64,000 bases of DNA from Anaerolineales bacterium (GTDB taxonomy: Bacteria; Chloroflexota; Anaerolineae; Aggregatilineales; UBA2796), in the NCBI GenBank assembly GCA_015075625.1, contig JABTTZ010000003.1, positions 434,001 through 498,000 on the forward strand. The letters run 5' to 3'. Positions 9,036-18,011 of this stretch are shown here, piece by piece. How positions within the stretch are numbered: the first letter of the stretch is position 1; every line of letters starts with the position of its first letter. Position numbers and translations under genes: made by a program. Under the pieces are notes generated by a model. It searched no databases, was not told the DNA's origin, and was given only the letters and a program-made list of their open reading frames with translations.

Positions 9036-11828
9036 ATGCGTGGTCTATTGGTTGCTATCGATCTGGAAACGACAGGCTTGGATGCCCGTACCGATCAGAT
9101 TATTGAGGTTGGCGCGGCGAAATTCCAAGATGGCGAAATGATCGAAACCTATACGACCCTTGTTGACCCCGGCGTGCCGCTCTCGCCGCGCATCACGGAG
9201 ATCACTGGGATCAAATCGACGGATTTATATGGCGCTCCTAAGATTGTGGAGGTGCTGCCGCGCCTCATCCGTTTTGTGGGGGATGCGCCACTGGTCGGGC
9301 ATAATGTCGATTTCGACCTGCGCTTCTTGCACAAACAGAAAGTTCTTCTAGCAAACCCTGCCATTGATACCTATGAGCTGGCGGCGGTGCTGCTCCCAAC
9401 GGCGGCACGCTATAACTTGAACGCGCTTATGCAGCTAATGAATATTGAGCCTGAAGGGGCGTATCACCGCGCCCTCACCGATGCCATTGCCGATGGGCGG
9501 CTTTATTTCGCCTTTTGGCAAAAGCTCTTGAAAGAATTGCCCATTGGCGTCCTTCGGGAGATCGCTTCCCTTGCCGCGCCGCTGCCATGGAAAGGGACGC
9601 TCGCCTTTCAAGCGGCGGCGGCGGTGCGCGAGGGCGAACGTCCCGCTGCCCAAGATGTCGTGGCAAAGGCATTTAGCACCCCTGCCCCCGCGCCGCAAGC
9701 ATTAACGCCTAGCGATACCGTCATTCCCGATATTGAGACGCTCTCGCTGAACCTTGCCTTTGCCCTCCCTGAGGACACCCCCCCCGCCGACTTTGATTCC
9801 CAAGCATGGATGCTGCGGGCGGTGACTGGTGCCTATCAAGGAAACGGAAAGGTCTTGATCGAAGCAGACGCGGGCAACCCTGCCGCATACCTACTGCCAG
9901 CCGTAGCCTGGGCGCGGCGCGGTGTGCGCACCCTGATCGCGGTGGGGACAAAACGGCGGCGGCGCGATCTGCTTGCCCCTCATGGAGGGATTGCGGCGGC
10001 TCTGAAAGCGTTGAACGCCGAGGATATTCGCGTCGCCGCCATCCGCCCGCGTGGGGAATACCTCTGCCCCGCTCAGGTCAACCAAATGCGGGCGCACGGA
10101 GCAACGACGAACGATGAACTACGCCTTCTTGCCAAAACACTGGTCTATTTGGCGCTTGGCGGGCGGGCGGCGGAAGAAGAACTCTCTGTGCGCGGGCTGA
10201 GCGAAGTCTTGGCCTGGACGCAGTTAAACGCGGGCGGCTGCACGGGTGAACGCTGCGAATCCCTGATGAAGGGTGTTTGCCCCCTCCATCGTGATCGTCA
10301 GGCGGCGCAAGGGGCGCACCTCTTGATCACCGATCACAAGACGCTGGCGGCGGATAAGGCAAATACCGATCCCTTGATTCCCCCCGCCCCCCGCCTGATT
10401 GTAGACGAGGCGCGTCTCTTTGAGGATAACGGCACGGACGCCCTTCGGTTTCGGCTGGATGCGCAGAAGATCAAACGGGAGATGCTCACCCTCGGCAGGC
10501 GAGATCGCGGCTTGCTTGGGGCGATCCTCACCATTGGGGAGGGAACACTCCCCGAAAAAACCTTCAGCGGCTTGGCAAACGGGATTGGGAATCTGGCCGA
10601 TGCCTCTGCCGATATGCTTCACCAAATGGATATTCTCTTTGCTGCCATTCGCCATTTCCTTGAAAACACGGCGGACGCCCGCCCCAACGAATTCTCTGCA
10701 CAGGTGATCCTCACCAATGGGCTGCGGGGAAAAGCGCCCTACAGCGCCGTCAACGCCGCTTGGGAGACGCTTGGGGAGTACATGAAGGCGCTCACCGATG
10801 TGTTGCCCAGTTTGGTGGGGCGCTTGCGGACGCTCCACGAAAAGCACATCCTCCCCCGTTTTATCGAGATCGCCGCTGGCTTGGAACGCCTGATCACGAT
10901 GATCGATACCTATCACCGTTGGCTGGAGTCCTTCATCGTCGGGCGCGACACGAACGCCATTTACTGGGCGGAGATCATGCCCGGCAGCGAACGTCCGGGG
11001 ATGCTGCTGCATAGTGCGCCGCTGAGCCTTGCGGCGTTGTTTACGCGCCACATTGCCGCCAACACAGAGACAACCATCCTGACCGATACGCGGCTGCGTG
11101 TCGGTGGCGAGATCAGCTACCTACAAAAACGATTGGGCGTCCTCGATTTTGATCTGCAAACGATTCCCTCCCCCGCCGCCGCCGCACCAACGATCCTCCT
11201 CTACACCCCCTCGGATATTGCCGAGAGTAAGCAAGCGGACGCCTATCAAAAACAGATCGCCAAAGGGATCATCGAATTGGCGGCGGGCGTGCCTGGACGC
11301 ATCCTTGTTATGTTCACCGGCGTGACGCAGCTTCGCCAAACCTCACAGGCGGTTGCCCCCCGTTTGGCGTTGGGCAATATCCCACTCCTGAATCAGGCGG
11401 ATGGCACACAGCAAAGCAGTCTGATTGAGCAGTTCCGCTCAGTAGATCGGGCGGTGCTGCTGGCTACCCGATGGTTGTGGGAAGATGCCGATTTGCCACC
11501 CGATGAGATTGCCGCGTTGATCATTATCCGCCTCCCCTTCGCCCCTCCCGGTGAGCCGATCATTGCCGCACGGGGCGATACTTACGGTCATGAGGCGATG
11601 GTTGATTACACGATTCCTCATGCGGTGCTGCGCTTCCGGGGCGATTGTGATGGGTTTCTTCAGGGGCGGCGTGGGCGAGGCGTTTTAGCTGTCTTTGATA
11701 AACGCTTGATCACAAAGGAATATGGATCGGCGTTTGTGGATTCCCTTCCCCCCGCCCGCGCTGTTTCTGGGGCGCTGGCAGAACTCCCCGAAAAGGCGCG
11801 GCTGTGGCTGGCGGGCGAGGCGGTGTAG
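9036..11828 (+). CDS. DnaQ-type exonuclease fused to degenerate DinG-like helicase
   Basis: 930 residues. The N-terminal ~165 residues are a DEDDh 3'-5' exonuclease with all catalytic residues visible: IDLETTGL (D9, E11), HNVDFDLRFL (D94) and HRALTDA (H144, D149). The rest follows the XPD/DinG helicase plan, as in bacterial exonuclease-DinG fusions, but ATPase motifs are lost. The Walker A position reads EADAGNPAAYLLPA (about 276-289), without the Gly-Lys-Ser/Thr. The DEAH position is VDEAR (456-460), and motif VI near the end (RGDCDGFLQGRRGRG) lacks the usual Q-x-x-GRxIR. Four cysteines (344, 402, 407, 415) that would hold an iron-sulfur cluster remain. I infer an active nuclease with a non-ATPase DNA-binding arm. 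It is divergent from tyrS. Confidence 0.88.
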   Translation: MRGLLVAIDLETTGLDARTDQIIEVGAAKFQDGEMIETYTTLVDPGVPLSPRITEITGIKSTDLYGAPKIVEVLPRLIRFVGDAPLVGHNVDFDLRFLHKQKVLLANPAIDTYELAAVLLPTAARYNLNALMQLMNIEPEGAYHRALTDAIADGRLYFAFWQKLLKELPIGVLREIASLAAPLPWKGTLAFQAAAAVREGERPAAQDVVAKAFSTPAPAPQALTPSDTVIPDIETLSLNLAFALPEDTPPADFDSQAWMLRAVTGAYQGNGKVLIEADAGNPAAYLLPAVAWARRGVRTLIAVGTKRRRRDLLAPHGGIAAALKALNAEDIRVAAIRPRGEYLCPAQVNQMRAHGATTNDELRLLAKTLVYLALGGRAAEEELSVRGLSEVLAWTQLNAGGCTGERCESLMKGVCPLHRDRQAAQGAHLLITDHKTLAADKANTDPLIPPAPRLIVDEARLFEDNGTDALRFRLDAQKIKREMLTLGRRDRGLLGAILTIGEGTLPEKTFSGLANGIGNLADASADMLHQMDILFAAIRHFLENTADARPNEFSAQVILTNGLRGKAPYSAVNAAWETLGEYMKALTDVLPSLVGRLRTLHEKHILPRFIEIAAGLERLITMIDTYHRWLESFIVGRDTNAIYWAEIMPGSERPGMLLHSAPLSLAALFTRHIAANTETTILTDTRLRVGGEISYLQKRLGVLDFDLQTIPSPAAAAPTILLYTPSDIAESKQADAYQKQIAKGIIELAAGVPGRILVMFTGVTQLRQTSQAVAPRLALGNIPLLNQADGTQQSSLIEQFRSVDRAVLLATRWLWEDADLPPDEIAALIIIRLPFAPPGEPIIAARGDTYGHEAMVDYTIPHAVLRFRGDCDGFLQGRRGRGVLAVFDKRLITKEYGSAFVDSLPPARAVSGALAELPEKARLWLAGEAV

Positions 11829-11863
11829 GATTCGGGTAGGGGTGGTGCTGTGTGAATAACTAT

Positions 11864-11996
11864 CTCACCTTACGCAGTGGAATGTGTTTACCTCGTATGC
11901 ATGGATAAGGGGTAGATTGAGGGGGGAAACCCCCTCAAAAAATGCATTCCCCCTCGTGTAGTGGGAAAGGGAGTGAGGGTCTGTGCGTAAGGTGAG
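11864..11996. mobile_element. MITE-like element with TIRs and a 7-bp target duplication
   Basis: 133 bases bounded by inverted repeats CTCACCTTACGCA-CAG (left arm 11864-11877, right arm 11981-11996). It is flanked on both sides by TAACTAT (11857-11863 and 11997-12003), a perfect 7-bp direct repeat consistent with target-site duplication. The interior holds G/C-run stems (GAGGGGGGAAACCCCCTC). It has no coding capacity, so it must have been moved by a transposase elsewhere. Related but decayed ends are seen at 52.49-52.66 kb, 57.40 kb and near 26.83 kb. Confidence 0.8.
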
Positions 11997-12153
11997 TAAC
12001 TATTGCGCTTGGCTGCATGGGCTGAATTCTCGTGATTTACCCCATCCTGGCTCCCCCCACATCACCTAACCAGAATCGGGTACAATCCAAGATGATTGCA
12101 ACCTGAATTGATCCCACATAATCACCTTAAAGGGGGCGCACCGCGCTGAGGCT

Positions 12154-12693
12154 ATGCGAAAAGTACTGTATATCTTGGGGCAGTTGAACGACGAAGATGT
12201 GGAATGGCTGGCAGAGGTGGGGCGGCGCGTTGATCTTGACCCCGGTGCAGTGTTGATCAAAGAGGGATCACGTCTCACCGAACTTCATATTGTTCTCAGC
12301 GGTGTCTTAGCCATCTCTGCTCAGGGGCGGGCGTTGGCAACACTTGGCGCGGGCGAGATGCTCGGTGAGGTGTCCTTCGTTGATTCCCGCCCCACTTCGG
12401 CAACGGTGACGGTGGTGAACAAAAGCCGCGTCCTGTCTATCCCCATCCCTGATCTTCATTCTAAGTTGGGCAGCGACCCCGAATTTTCCTCACGATTCTA
12501 TCGCGCCCTCGCTGTTTTCTTGGCATATCGCCTGCGCGACTCAACGGTCATGCTTGGCTATAGCTCCGGGCAAGGACCGATTGACCGCACGAAAGATGCC
12601 AGCGATGAACTTGATGATAACGTCATGGACACCCTTTGGTTGGCGGGCAGCCGCTTTGAGCGCCTCTTAAAGCGGTTGGATAGCGCGGGCTAG
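12154..12693 (+). CDS. Cyclic nucleotide-binding domain protein
   Basis: 179 residues. A cNMP-binding beta-barrel fills residues 10-120: DPGAVLIKEGSRLTELHIVLSG, then GEMLGEVSFVDSRPTSATV, which is the phosphate-binding cassette (G-E-x-x-x-x-R-x-x-A plan, here GEVSF...RPTSA). No helix-turn-helix follows, unlike Crp; the C-terminal part is helical with an acidic segment. It may therefore act as a ligand-responsive regulatory subunit rather than a DNA-binding factor. The TAG stop lies exactly in the terminal repeat of a mobile element, so the original C-terminus may have been slightly longer or altered. Confidence 0.85.
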   Translation: MRKVLYILGQLNDEDVEWLAEVGRRVDLDPGAVLIKEGSRLTELHIVLSGVLAISAQGRALATLGAGEMLGEVSFVDSRPTSATVTVVNKSRVLSIPIPDLHSKLGSDPEFSSRFYRALAVFLAYRLRDSTVMLGYSSGQGPIDRTKDASDELDDNVMDTLWLAGSRFERLLKRLDSAG

Positions 12694-12919
12694 TAGTCCA
12701 TCAAGAAGATTCCTAAAAGAACCCCAATCCCTCTGCCCCCTTTCTCCGCGTGCGGGGAAAGGGGGAAAGACGAACGGCGTCTTTTGCCTTTTAAGCCCCG
12801 AAGGGGTGGTTACTTTTAGCCCGCTGCTTTAGTAGCGGCGGGCGCTCACGGGCGGCGATGGACGCAATGCCTTGCGCCCCTACGAGAATGACACGAATTG
12901 CCTTCCTGACGGACTACTA
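12691..12919. mobile_element. MITE-like element with TA-flanked inverted repeats
   Basis: 229 bases. The ends read GTAGTCCATCAAGAA (from 12693) and TTCCTGACGGACTAC (to 12917), inverted copies with two mismatches, each flanked by TA, as expected for Tc1/IS630-type insertion. The interior contains the dispersed motif with CCCCGAAGGGG and CCCGCTGCTTTAG-TAGCGGCGGG stems, shared with copies at 26.6, 48.3 and 57.6 kb. The left end provides the stop codon of the upstream cyclic-nucleotide-binding gene. Confidence 0.7.
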
Positions 12920-12987
12920 GTCGCCGCCTCTAGACTTCCCCTCTGTCGTATATCCAGAAAGACGGAGTGGTGCTTGTGCGGTATGGT

Positions 12988-13947
12988 CTATCCAACAATC
13001 GGCAGATCGCGCAGGCTGACTCCTTCAAGCGTGATGTAGGCGGTTGAAACCCACCCCGAAATACCCTTATAGGTGATCAATACCCACCCGCCCGTTGTAT
13101 TACGCCCATAGACGGGGAGGATATTTCGCGCCGGAACACGCCCAATGCGGACAAATGCCGTTGAGGGTCCAAGCCGAATATTCAAGTTATAGCGTATACG
13201 GGCGGTGGCAAGCGCTGGTCCGGGTAAGACAGCCCCCGTCACCTGTTGGCTGCGATCAATCCGATCTGGCATGAGGCGCAGCGCGGCGACATCCCCTTCC
13301 CAATCCCCACGACGCACCCAGACCAAATTTTCCCCACCGACATAAAGTGCTACCCACGAGGAATCGGCGTTCCGATAGAGGGCGGTGAATTCCCGTTTGG
13401 CGGGAACGGTTAGGGGCAGTGGGTCGCTATCCGGCGCGGGGTAGAGGATGCTCTCTGTGCGCGTCGTCCCTTTTACCCCCTCCGCCAAAAATTCGGCAAG
13501 ACGTGCCGCCGGATTTGCCGCCGGAAAGCACATACTCTCGGTGGCAAGCTCTGCCACCACCCGAAGCGGGCGAGCGATCATATCGGTATCAATGACACGG
13601 AAGCGAAGCGGGTTTGCCGTAGGCACAGCCCCTGCCACAAAGGGCAAACTGACGACGAACGCCTGATCGCTCACCCCCACTTGCCGTGCCGAATCTTCGC
13701 TGTAGAGAAGCTGCCCTCTGCCATCGATCACCTCGAAACGAAAGCGGTCAAACCCATCTTGATCAAGGGTGACGCCCGTCACTGCCACATCCACCGAGAA
13801 GGTGCGACAAGACGCCTGAAAGCGCTTGATCGATGCCATGGGGGCGGCGGCATTGGCGGCGCTCAGCGGGGCTGCTGTCAGTAGCAGCGCGGCGATAAGA
13901 AGGTACGTCAGGCGGACACGTCCGATGCGTAGAGTGGGCATCATCAA
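12988..13947 (-). CDS. Secreted SH3-domain protein
   Basis: 319 residues. The N-terminus has a signal peptide (LTYLLIAALLLTAAPLSAANA) and the mature part is extracytoplasmic. Residues ~40-180 look like beta-sandwich sequence of unknown type. The C-terminal ~70 residues are a bacterial SH3 domain (IRYNLNIRLGPSTAFVRIG ... WVLITYKGISGWVSTAYI), a fold that binds cell-wall or surface ligands. A second weaker SH3-like stretch may lie around residues 180-230 (REFTALYRNADSSWVALYV). No catalytic domain is visible. Several ATGs cluster at the start; the first was kept. Confidence 0.75.
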   Translation of the reverse strand: MMMPTLRIGRVRLTYLLIAALLLTAAPLSAANAAAPMASIKRFQASCRTFSVDVAVTGVTLDQDGFDRFRFEVIDGRGQLLYSEDSARQVGVSDQAFVVSLPFVAGAVPTANPLRFRVIDTDMIARPLRVVAELATESMCFPAANPAARLAEFLAEGVKGTTRTESILYPAPDSDPLPLTVPAKREFTALYRNADSSWVALYVGGENLVWVRRGDWEGDVAALRLMPDRIDRSQQVTGAVLPGPALATARIRYNLNIRLGPSTAFVRIGRVPARNILPVYGRNTTGGWVLITYKGISGWVSTAYITLEGVSLRDLPIVG

Positions 13948-14070
13948 TCCCTTTCAACACAAGATTTTCATGAGAGTTTACAGGGAAACCCCTATTCATA
14001 CCTGACGCTTGCCCACCGTCCCCCGTTATAATGAGCGCCGATTGTTTACCAGGAAGGCATTGTCTTTTCT

Positions 14071-14556
14071 ATGCAGCGAATCAATTTTTGCCCTTGTTGT
14101 GGGGCAGCCATCAGCGAAGGCGAACTGTTTGGACATCTCCGCCAATACTGTTCGGCTTGCGATTACATTCACTACCTAGACCCCAAAGTAGCGGCGGCGA
14201 TCTTCCTTGAAGTGGATGGACAGGTGCTGCTGGTGCAGCGCGGCGTTGACCCCGAACGGGGCAAATGGGCGCTTCCGGCAGGGTTTGTCGAGCGCGACGA
14301 AGACCCCGCCCTTGCCGCCGCCCGTGAGATGTTGGAAGAAACCGGACTGATGGTCACCATCAGCGGGCTGCTGAATGTGTTGTTTGATAGGGGCGTGATC
14401 GTTTGCGTCTATGGGGCGACCATTACAGGGGGAACGCTCCAAGCCATGGACGATGTTACCGATGTGGGGTGGTTTCGCCCCAATGACATTCCCACCCTTG
14501 CCTTTGCCAGCACCCACCAATTGGTTGGCGACTGGCAAGCTCGCCAAAAAGCGTGA
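14071..14556 (+). CDS. Nudix hydrolase with N-terminal zinc ribbon
   Basis: 161 residues. Hydrolyses a nucleoside diphosphate linked to another group, substrate not determined. The N-terminus is a zinc ribbon (CPCCG ... YCSAC), as in NADH pyrophosphatase-like Nudix proteins. The Nudix box is intact: GFVERDEDPALAAAREMLEETGL, matching G-x5-E-x7-R-E-x2-E-E-x-G. The length is that of stand-alone ribbon-Nudix proteins, shorter than NudC. Its stop is 10 bases from the convergent galactokinase stop. Confidence 0.92.
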   Translation: MQRINFCPCCGAAISEGELFGHLRQYCSACDYIHYLDPKVAAAIFLEVDGQVLLVQRGVDPERGKWALPAGFVERDEDPALAAAREMLEETGLMVTISGLLNVLFDRGVIVCVYGATITGGTLQAMDDVTDVGWFRPNDIPTLAFASTHQLVGDWQARQKA

Positions 14557-14566
14557 TCCGCATCGC

Positions 14567-15748
14567 TCAGACCAAGGCGACACCGCTCCCCGCGCCGGGT
14601 TTTGCCTTATAGACCGTCGGCGTCCGTCCGGTGATAGCCTCGTATGCGGCTGCCACCCGTTCCCCAAAGAGCGCCGCCAGATCGTCCTCGACAAGGGCGA
14701 TCACCGCGCCACCAAAGCCGCCGCCCATCATTCGCGCCCCGTAACATCCCCCTTCGCGCTGCGCCAAATATGCCATGATGTCCAACTCCTTGATGCTCAC
14801 CTCGTAAAGGTCGCTCAGGCTGACATGGCTTTCGTTCAGCAGCCGCCCCGCCGTCGGCATATCGCCCCGTTCCAGTGCCGCCACCGCTGCTAATGTACGA
14901 GCGTTTTCGTGGATGGCGTGCGCCGCACGGAGGCGGTGTGGCGTTGTTTGTGTCAGCGCGGGGAGTTTGCCGATGTCCCGTAGAAACATATCCGGCGTCA
15001 CATCACGCAGCGCCTTCACCCCAAACAGCGTTGCGGCTTCCTCGCTATGCCGACGGCGGGCAGCGTATTCGCTATCGACCAATTCACGTCGCGTCGCCGT
15101 ATCGAGCGTTAGGATCGACACCCCCGCCGGAATTGGCACGGGCGTTAGGGTGGGGAGACCGCTTTCCGGGAGGCGGCAATCGATCAAGATGGCGTGTCCG
15201 GCTTGCCCCACCGCCGAGATCATCTGATCCATAATCCCTGAGGGAATCCCCACAAACTGATTCTCAACATCGACGCCCAAAAGCGCCTTATGGGGCTGGG
15301 AAAGGGGAATCGCCAACATCGCGGTGATCACTTCCACCATGGCCACTTCCACCGCCGCCGAGGAACTGAACCCACCGCCGCGTGGCACATTCCCAATGAT
15401 CGCCATATCCATCCCCCGCAGGGTATACCCGCGCTTGCCGAGGATGAAGGGGACACCACGCGGATAGCGCGTCCAATGGGGAAGGGTGGGGTCTTGGAGG
15501 GTATCTAGCGTGAAGGTGCTAAATCCATTGTAATCGAGGGAGAGGACGTTAATGACCCGATCCTCGCGGAGGCGTGCGGCAACATAAATGAGCTTATCAA
15601 TGGCTGCCGGCAAAACATAGCCATCGCTGTAATCGACATGCTCTCCAATCAGATTCACACGCCCCGGCGCATAGCCGAGATGCGTAGGGGCATAGCCATA
15701 CTGTTTTTCAAAAGCGGCGCGAACAGCACCAGCGAGATCAGTCAACAT
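14567..15748 (-). CDS. galK: Galactokinase
   Basis: 393 residues. Phosphorylates galactose at C1, the entry to the Leloir pathway. All GHMP-kinase signatures are present: GRVNLIGEHVDYSDGYVLP near the N-terminus (the galactokinase signature), the ATP-binding PRGGGFSSSAAVEVA, and the C-terminal MMGGGFGGAVIALV. The start at 15748 was chosen because it lies just after the upstream gene's stop at 15768 and begins with the family's usual N-terminus (LAGAVRAAFEKQYG); a longer frame runs into the preceding gene. No other Leloir genes are in the window. Confidence 0.93.
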   Translation of the reverse strand: MLTDLAGAVRAAFEKQYGYAPTHLGYAPGRVNLIGEHVDYSDGYVLPAAIDKLIYVAARLREDRVINVLSLDYNGFSTFTLDTLQDPTLPHWTRYPRGVPFILGKRGYTLRGMDMAIIGNVPRGGGFSSSAAVEVAMVEVITAMLAIPLSQPHKALLGVDVENQFVGIPSGIMDQMISAVGQAGHAILIDCRLPESGLPTLTPVPIPAGVSILTLDTATRRELVDSEYAARRRHSEEAATLFGVKALRDVTPDMFLRDIGKLPALTQTTPHRLRAAHAIHENARTLAAVAALERGDMPTAGRLLNESHVSLSDLYEVSIKELDIMAYLAQREGGCYGARMMGGGFGGAVIALVEDDLAALFGERVAAAYEAITGRTPTVYKAKPGAGSGVALV

Positions 15749-15767
15749 AGGCGTGAAGAAATCCTTT

Positions 15768-16343
15768 CTAAGGTAATTTTGGACTCTTGGGTTTACTCGC
15801 TGGCGCAACGGCTGCTTTGCGGCGGCGTCTCGTCGGTGTGTTTCGCCGTTTACGCGCCGTTGGTCTGCTCCCCCCCCGTGCCTTAAGCCGTTTTGCCCTT
15901 GCCACTGCCCATTCTTCTAAATCTTGCAGCGATTCGGCAAGATAGACGTTCAGACGGGTAAATTGCGCTTTCAATGCCGCTGCGTGGCTGCTCACTAGTT
16001 TTCGCGCACGCATCGAGGCATCTTCCATAGAGTTGGAGAGCGCATCATCGCCAAATTCGGCGGCGAGGTCAAGGTACAGCCCAAATGCCTGCTTGCGCTT
16101 CATGGCGCTAAGGGCAACCCACCCACTTTCGGCAAGGCTGGCAAGGCTGGCGGTGTCGGGCAGAATCGCCATGACAATCACCCGCGCCTCTTGGAGCGCT
16201 TGCACCTCTTGGCGGCGGGCGCGTTCGTCCCACTCCCCTACAGCCGGATCAAAACAGGTAATGCCTGCCTCGGCACACGCTGCCTTGATCGGCTCACGCC
16301 AGCCGCTGCGCCCGATTGTTCCCATTAAGAAAATATCGATCAT
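15768..16343 (-). CDS. Nucleoside 2-deoxyribosyltransferase-like protein with basic tail
   Basis: 191 residues from ATG at 16343, preceded by a GGGAGG-rich ribosome-binding site. The N-terminal ~110 residues start IDIFLMGTIGRSGWRE and continue with DPAVGEWDERARRQEVQAL, the layout of the nucleoside 2-deoxyribosyltransferase-like/TIR-like fold. The last ~40 residues are a run of Arg/Lys/Pro/Ala (KRRNTPTRRRRKAAVAPASK) suited to binding nucleic acid or polyphosphate. Enzyme activity is uncertain. It lies between galK and a nuclease-fold gene, all in one direction with short gaps, so these form a probable operon. Confidence 0.65.
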   Translation of the reverse strand: MIDIFLMGTIGRSGWREPIKAACAEAGITCFDPAVGEWDERARRQEVQALQEARVIVMAILPDTASLASLAESGWVALSAMKRKQAFGLYLDLAAEFGDDALSNSMEDASMRARKLVSSHAAALKAQFTRLNVYLAESLQDLEEWAVARAKRLKARGGSRPTARKRRNTPTRRRRKAAVAPASKPKSPKLP

Positions 16344-16371
16344 CCGCCTCCCCCTCCCGATTTCCCCGATC

Positions 16372-17478
16372 CTACACCCCAAATTCACTCTGCACGAGTT
16401 CTAATGTTCCTACGATTCCCGATAACTCGCTGATCAATACAACAGCCCGAAGCGCCTGTCGAACATCCATAAAGCGCACGGCACGCCGAAAACTTTCGGG
16501 CAGCGAGGCAATCTCCCCTCGAATATGATCAATGTTTGGGGCGGCAGCGACGATAATCAGGCGTTGGACGGTGGGGTTGTTCTGCGCCCGCTGCAAATTC
16601 AAAATGAGCGAATCGACCGATCCTCGCCGCTGCACCTCAAAGACATAGGTGATCACCCCCAGATTACCGATCCGCGTCTGCCAAACGACATCCACCCGCG
16701 ATCCCCGCGCAATCGTTTTCTCTTTTTCGGCGCTAAAGCCAAGCCACTGCCCAATGTTGACAAGGTGTTCCACCACCTCATCATGATCAAAATCCGGTGC
16801 GGCGTCCTCTGTGGGGGGCGCGGGCGGTGCTTCCGGCGGTGTCAGGCGCTCTCGCGCTGTTTCCCAGACGGCAAACAAAAAGTAGTTCACGCCGAGGTAA
16901 TCCAATTCCTCAATGCGGTGAGCGGCGAGTTCTGCCTGAAGTGCGGCTAAGAGATCGTTGAAGGCGCTGTACTCCGCCCCACTGATCTGCGCTTTGCGGA
17001 GGGCGGGAAATGCCTCGCGGAACCCGAGCAGGTCAAGCGCTGCCCGCGCCATATCGTTCCATAAACCACACTGTTCAGGGTGAACGAACGCCAAAATCTC
17101 GGTGATGGACGCCGCGCCAAGCCCTTTCACTGCCCGCCGGAAGGCATCGTAGCGGGCGGGGAGCGCCGCCTTGCCCCACAATACATTTCGTAAGGCATCA
17201 ATCAGGACGGGAAGGGTGTTCTCGCGGATCAGCTTCTCCACAAGGTAGCCCTTGTTCCCCCACAGGCGGCTTGACCACAACGCGCTAATCACTTGCCCAA
17301 ATTCCAACTCCCCCATCGTCCGCAGCGCCTCTAGGGAGAGCAATCCGCTGTAGAGTTCCCGACGGGCGCGGTATTCAAGGATATTGGCATCCGTCTCGGC
17401 GTCGTCAAGGTAACGACGAAAGACAGGCACGAAACGGGCAATAGCTTCTTGTTGCAGGGGAGAAAGGCGCGTCGTCAC
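16372..17478 (-). CDS. Hypothetical protein with PD-(D/E)xK-like C-terminal domain
   Basis: 368 residues from GTG at 17478, which has GGGAG nine bases upstream and overlaps the previous stop as GTGA; an ATG at 17502 is an alternative. Residues ~1-200 are helical (ALRNVLWGKAALPARYDAFRRAV) with no family I can name. The C-terminal ~120 residues show VDVVWQTRIGNLGVITYVFEVQRRGSVDS, where an aspartate, then a buried strand ending in E-x-Q, fits the restriction-endonuclease-like fold. The E-x-Q variant in place of E-x-K is known in that superfamily. It may be a DNA-repair or housekeeping nuclease, but activity is not established. Confidence 0.6.
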   Translation of the reverse strand: MTTRLSPLQQEAIARFVPVFRRYLDDAETDANILEYRARRELYSGLLSLEALRTMGELEFGQVISALWSSRLWGNKGYLVEKLIRENTLPVLIDALRNVLWGKAALPARYDAFRRAVKGLGAASITEILAFVHPEQCGLWNDMARAALDLLGFREAFPALRKAQISGAEYSAFNDLLAALQAELAAHRIEELDYLGVNYFLFAVWETARERLTPPEAPPAPPTEDAAPDFDHDEVVEHLVNIGQWLGFSAEKEKTIARGSRVDVVWQTRIGNLGVITYVFEVQRRGSVDSLILNLQRAQNNPTVQRLIIVAAAPNIDHIRGEIASLPESFRRAVRFMDVRQALRAVVLISELSGIVGTLELVQSEFGV

Positions 17479-17873
17479 CGGTGGGCACTCCCGCTGAGCC
17501 ATCCCCTACGGAGGGTAACCCACCAAAGGGGGATAAGAAGAAGGCTGCTCAGCGCGAGATGAAAGCCGACGAGCGTTCGGTCATAGTCGGCACGGAGAAA
17601 GGGGGCGGTCAGCAGCAGACCGCTGAACGCATAGCCGGTTAGGAAGGGAGCGGTTACCCGCAGCCCCCACCGCCGCCGCCAAAGGTAGCCATAACAGGTG
17701 ATTCCCAAAACACTTCCCCATCCAGCGTTGAAGGTAAGGCGACCCCAAAGGGGAAAGGCGCTAGATAACGTTGGATAGAGTGGCGCATCCTGCACCGCCC
17801 CCCAAACGCCGATCCAAAGGGCAAGGGATGCCCCGCCAAGCAGCACAGCAATCCACAATGGGCGATCATTCAT
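17475..17873 (-). CDS. Small membrane protein, four predicted helices
   Basis: 132 residues with four hydrophobic segments at about 7-27, 45-63, 72-90 and 100-120, and a basic WRRRWG loop between helices 2 and 3. No motif is recognised. It is the first gene of a minus-strand run; its TGA overlaps the likely GTG start of the downstream nuclease-fold gene, which suggests translational coupling. Function unknown. Confidence 0.65.
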   Translation of the reverse strand: MNDRPLWIAVLLGGASLALWIGVWGAVQDAPLYPTLSSAFPLWGRLTFNAGWGSVLGITCYGYLWRRRWGLRVTAPFLTGYAFSGLLLTAPFLRADYDRTLVGFHLALSSLLLIPLWWVTLRRGWLSGSAHR

Positions 17874-18011
17874 GGCGTGGATTTTACCTGATCAGAGGAG
17901 GGAGGGGATACCAGGTTAGGAGCAAAAGCAGCTATCGCTGGCAACCTGCCCCACATTGATCCTTTCGCCGCTCTGCGGTATTGTTTCGGATATCTATCAG
18001 GAACATACACA

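Noticed and set aside
10224-11051. 275-codon minus-strand frame
   Set aside because: Antisense to the exonuclease-DinG gene; its translation is Gln/Arg/His-rich with no recognisable domain.
12700-12920. CRISPR-like short repeats in intergenic G/C runs
   Set aside because: Repeats are not regularly spaced and have no unique spacers; they are palindromic dispersed elements.
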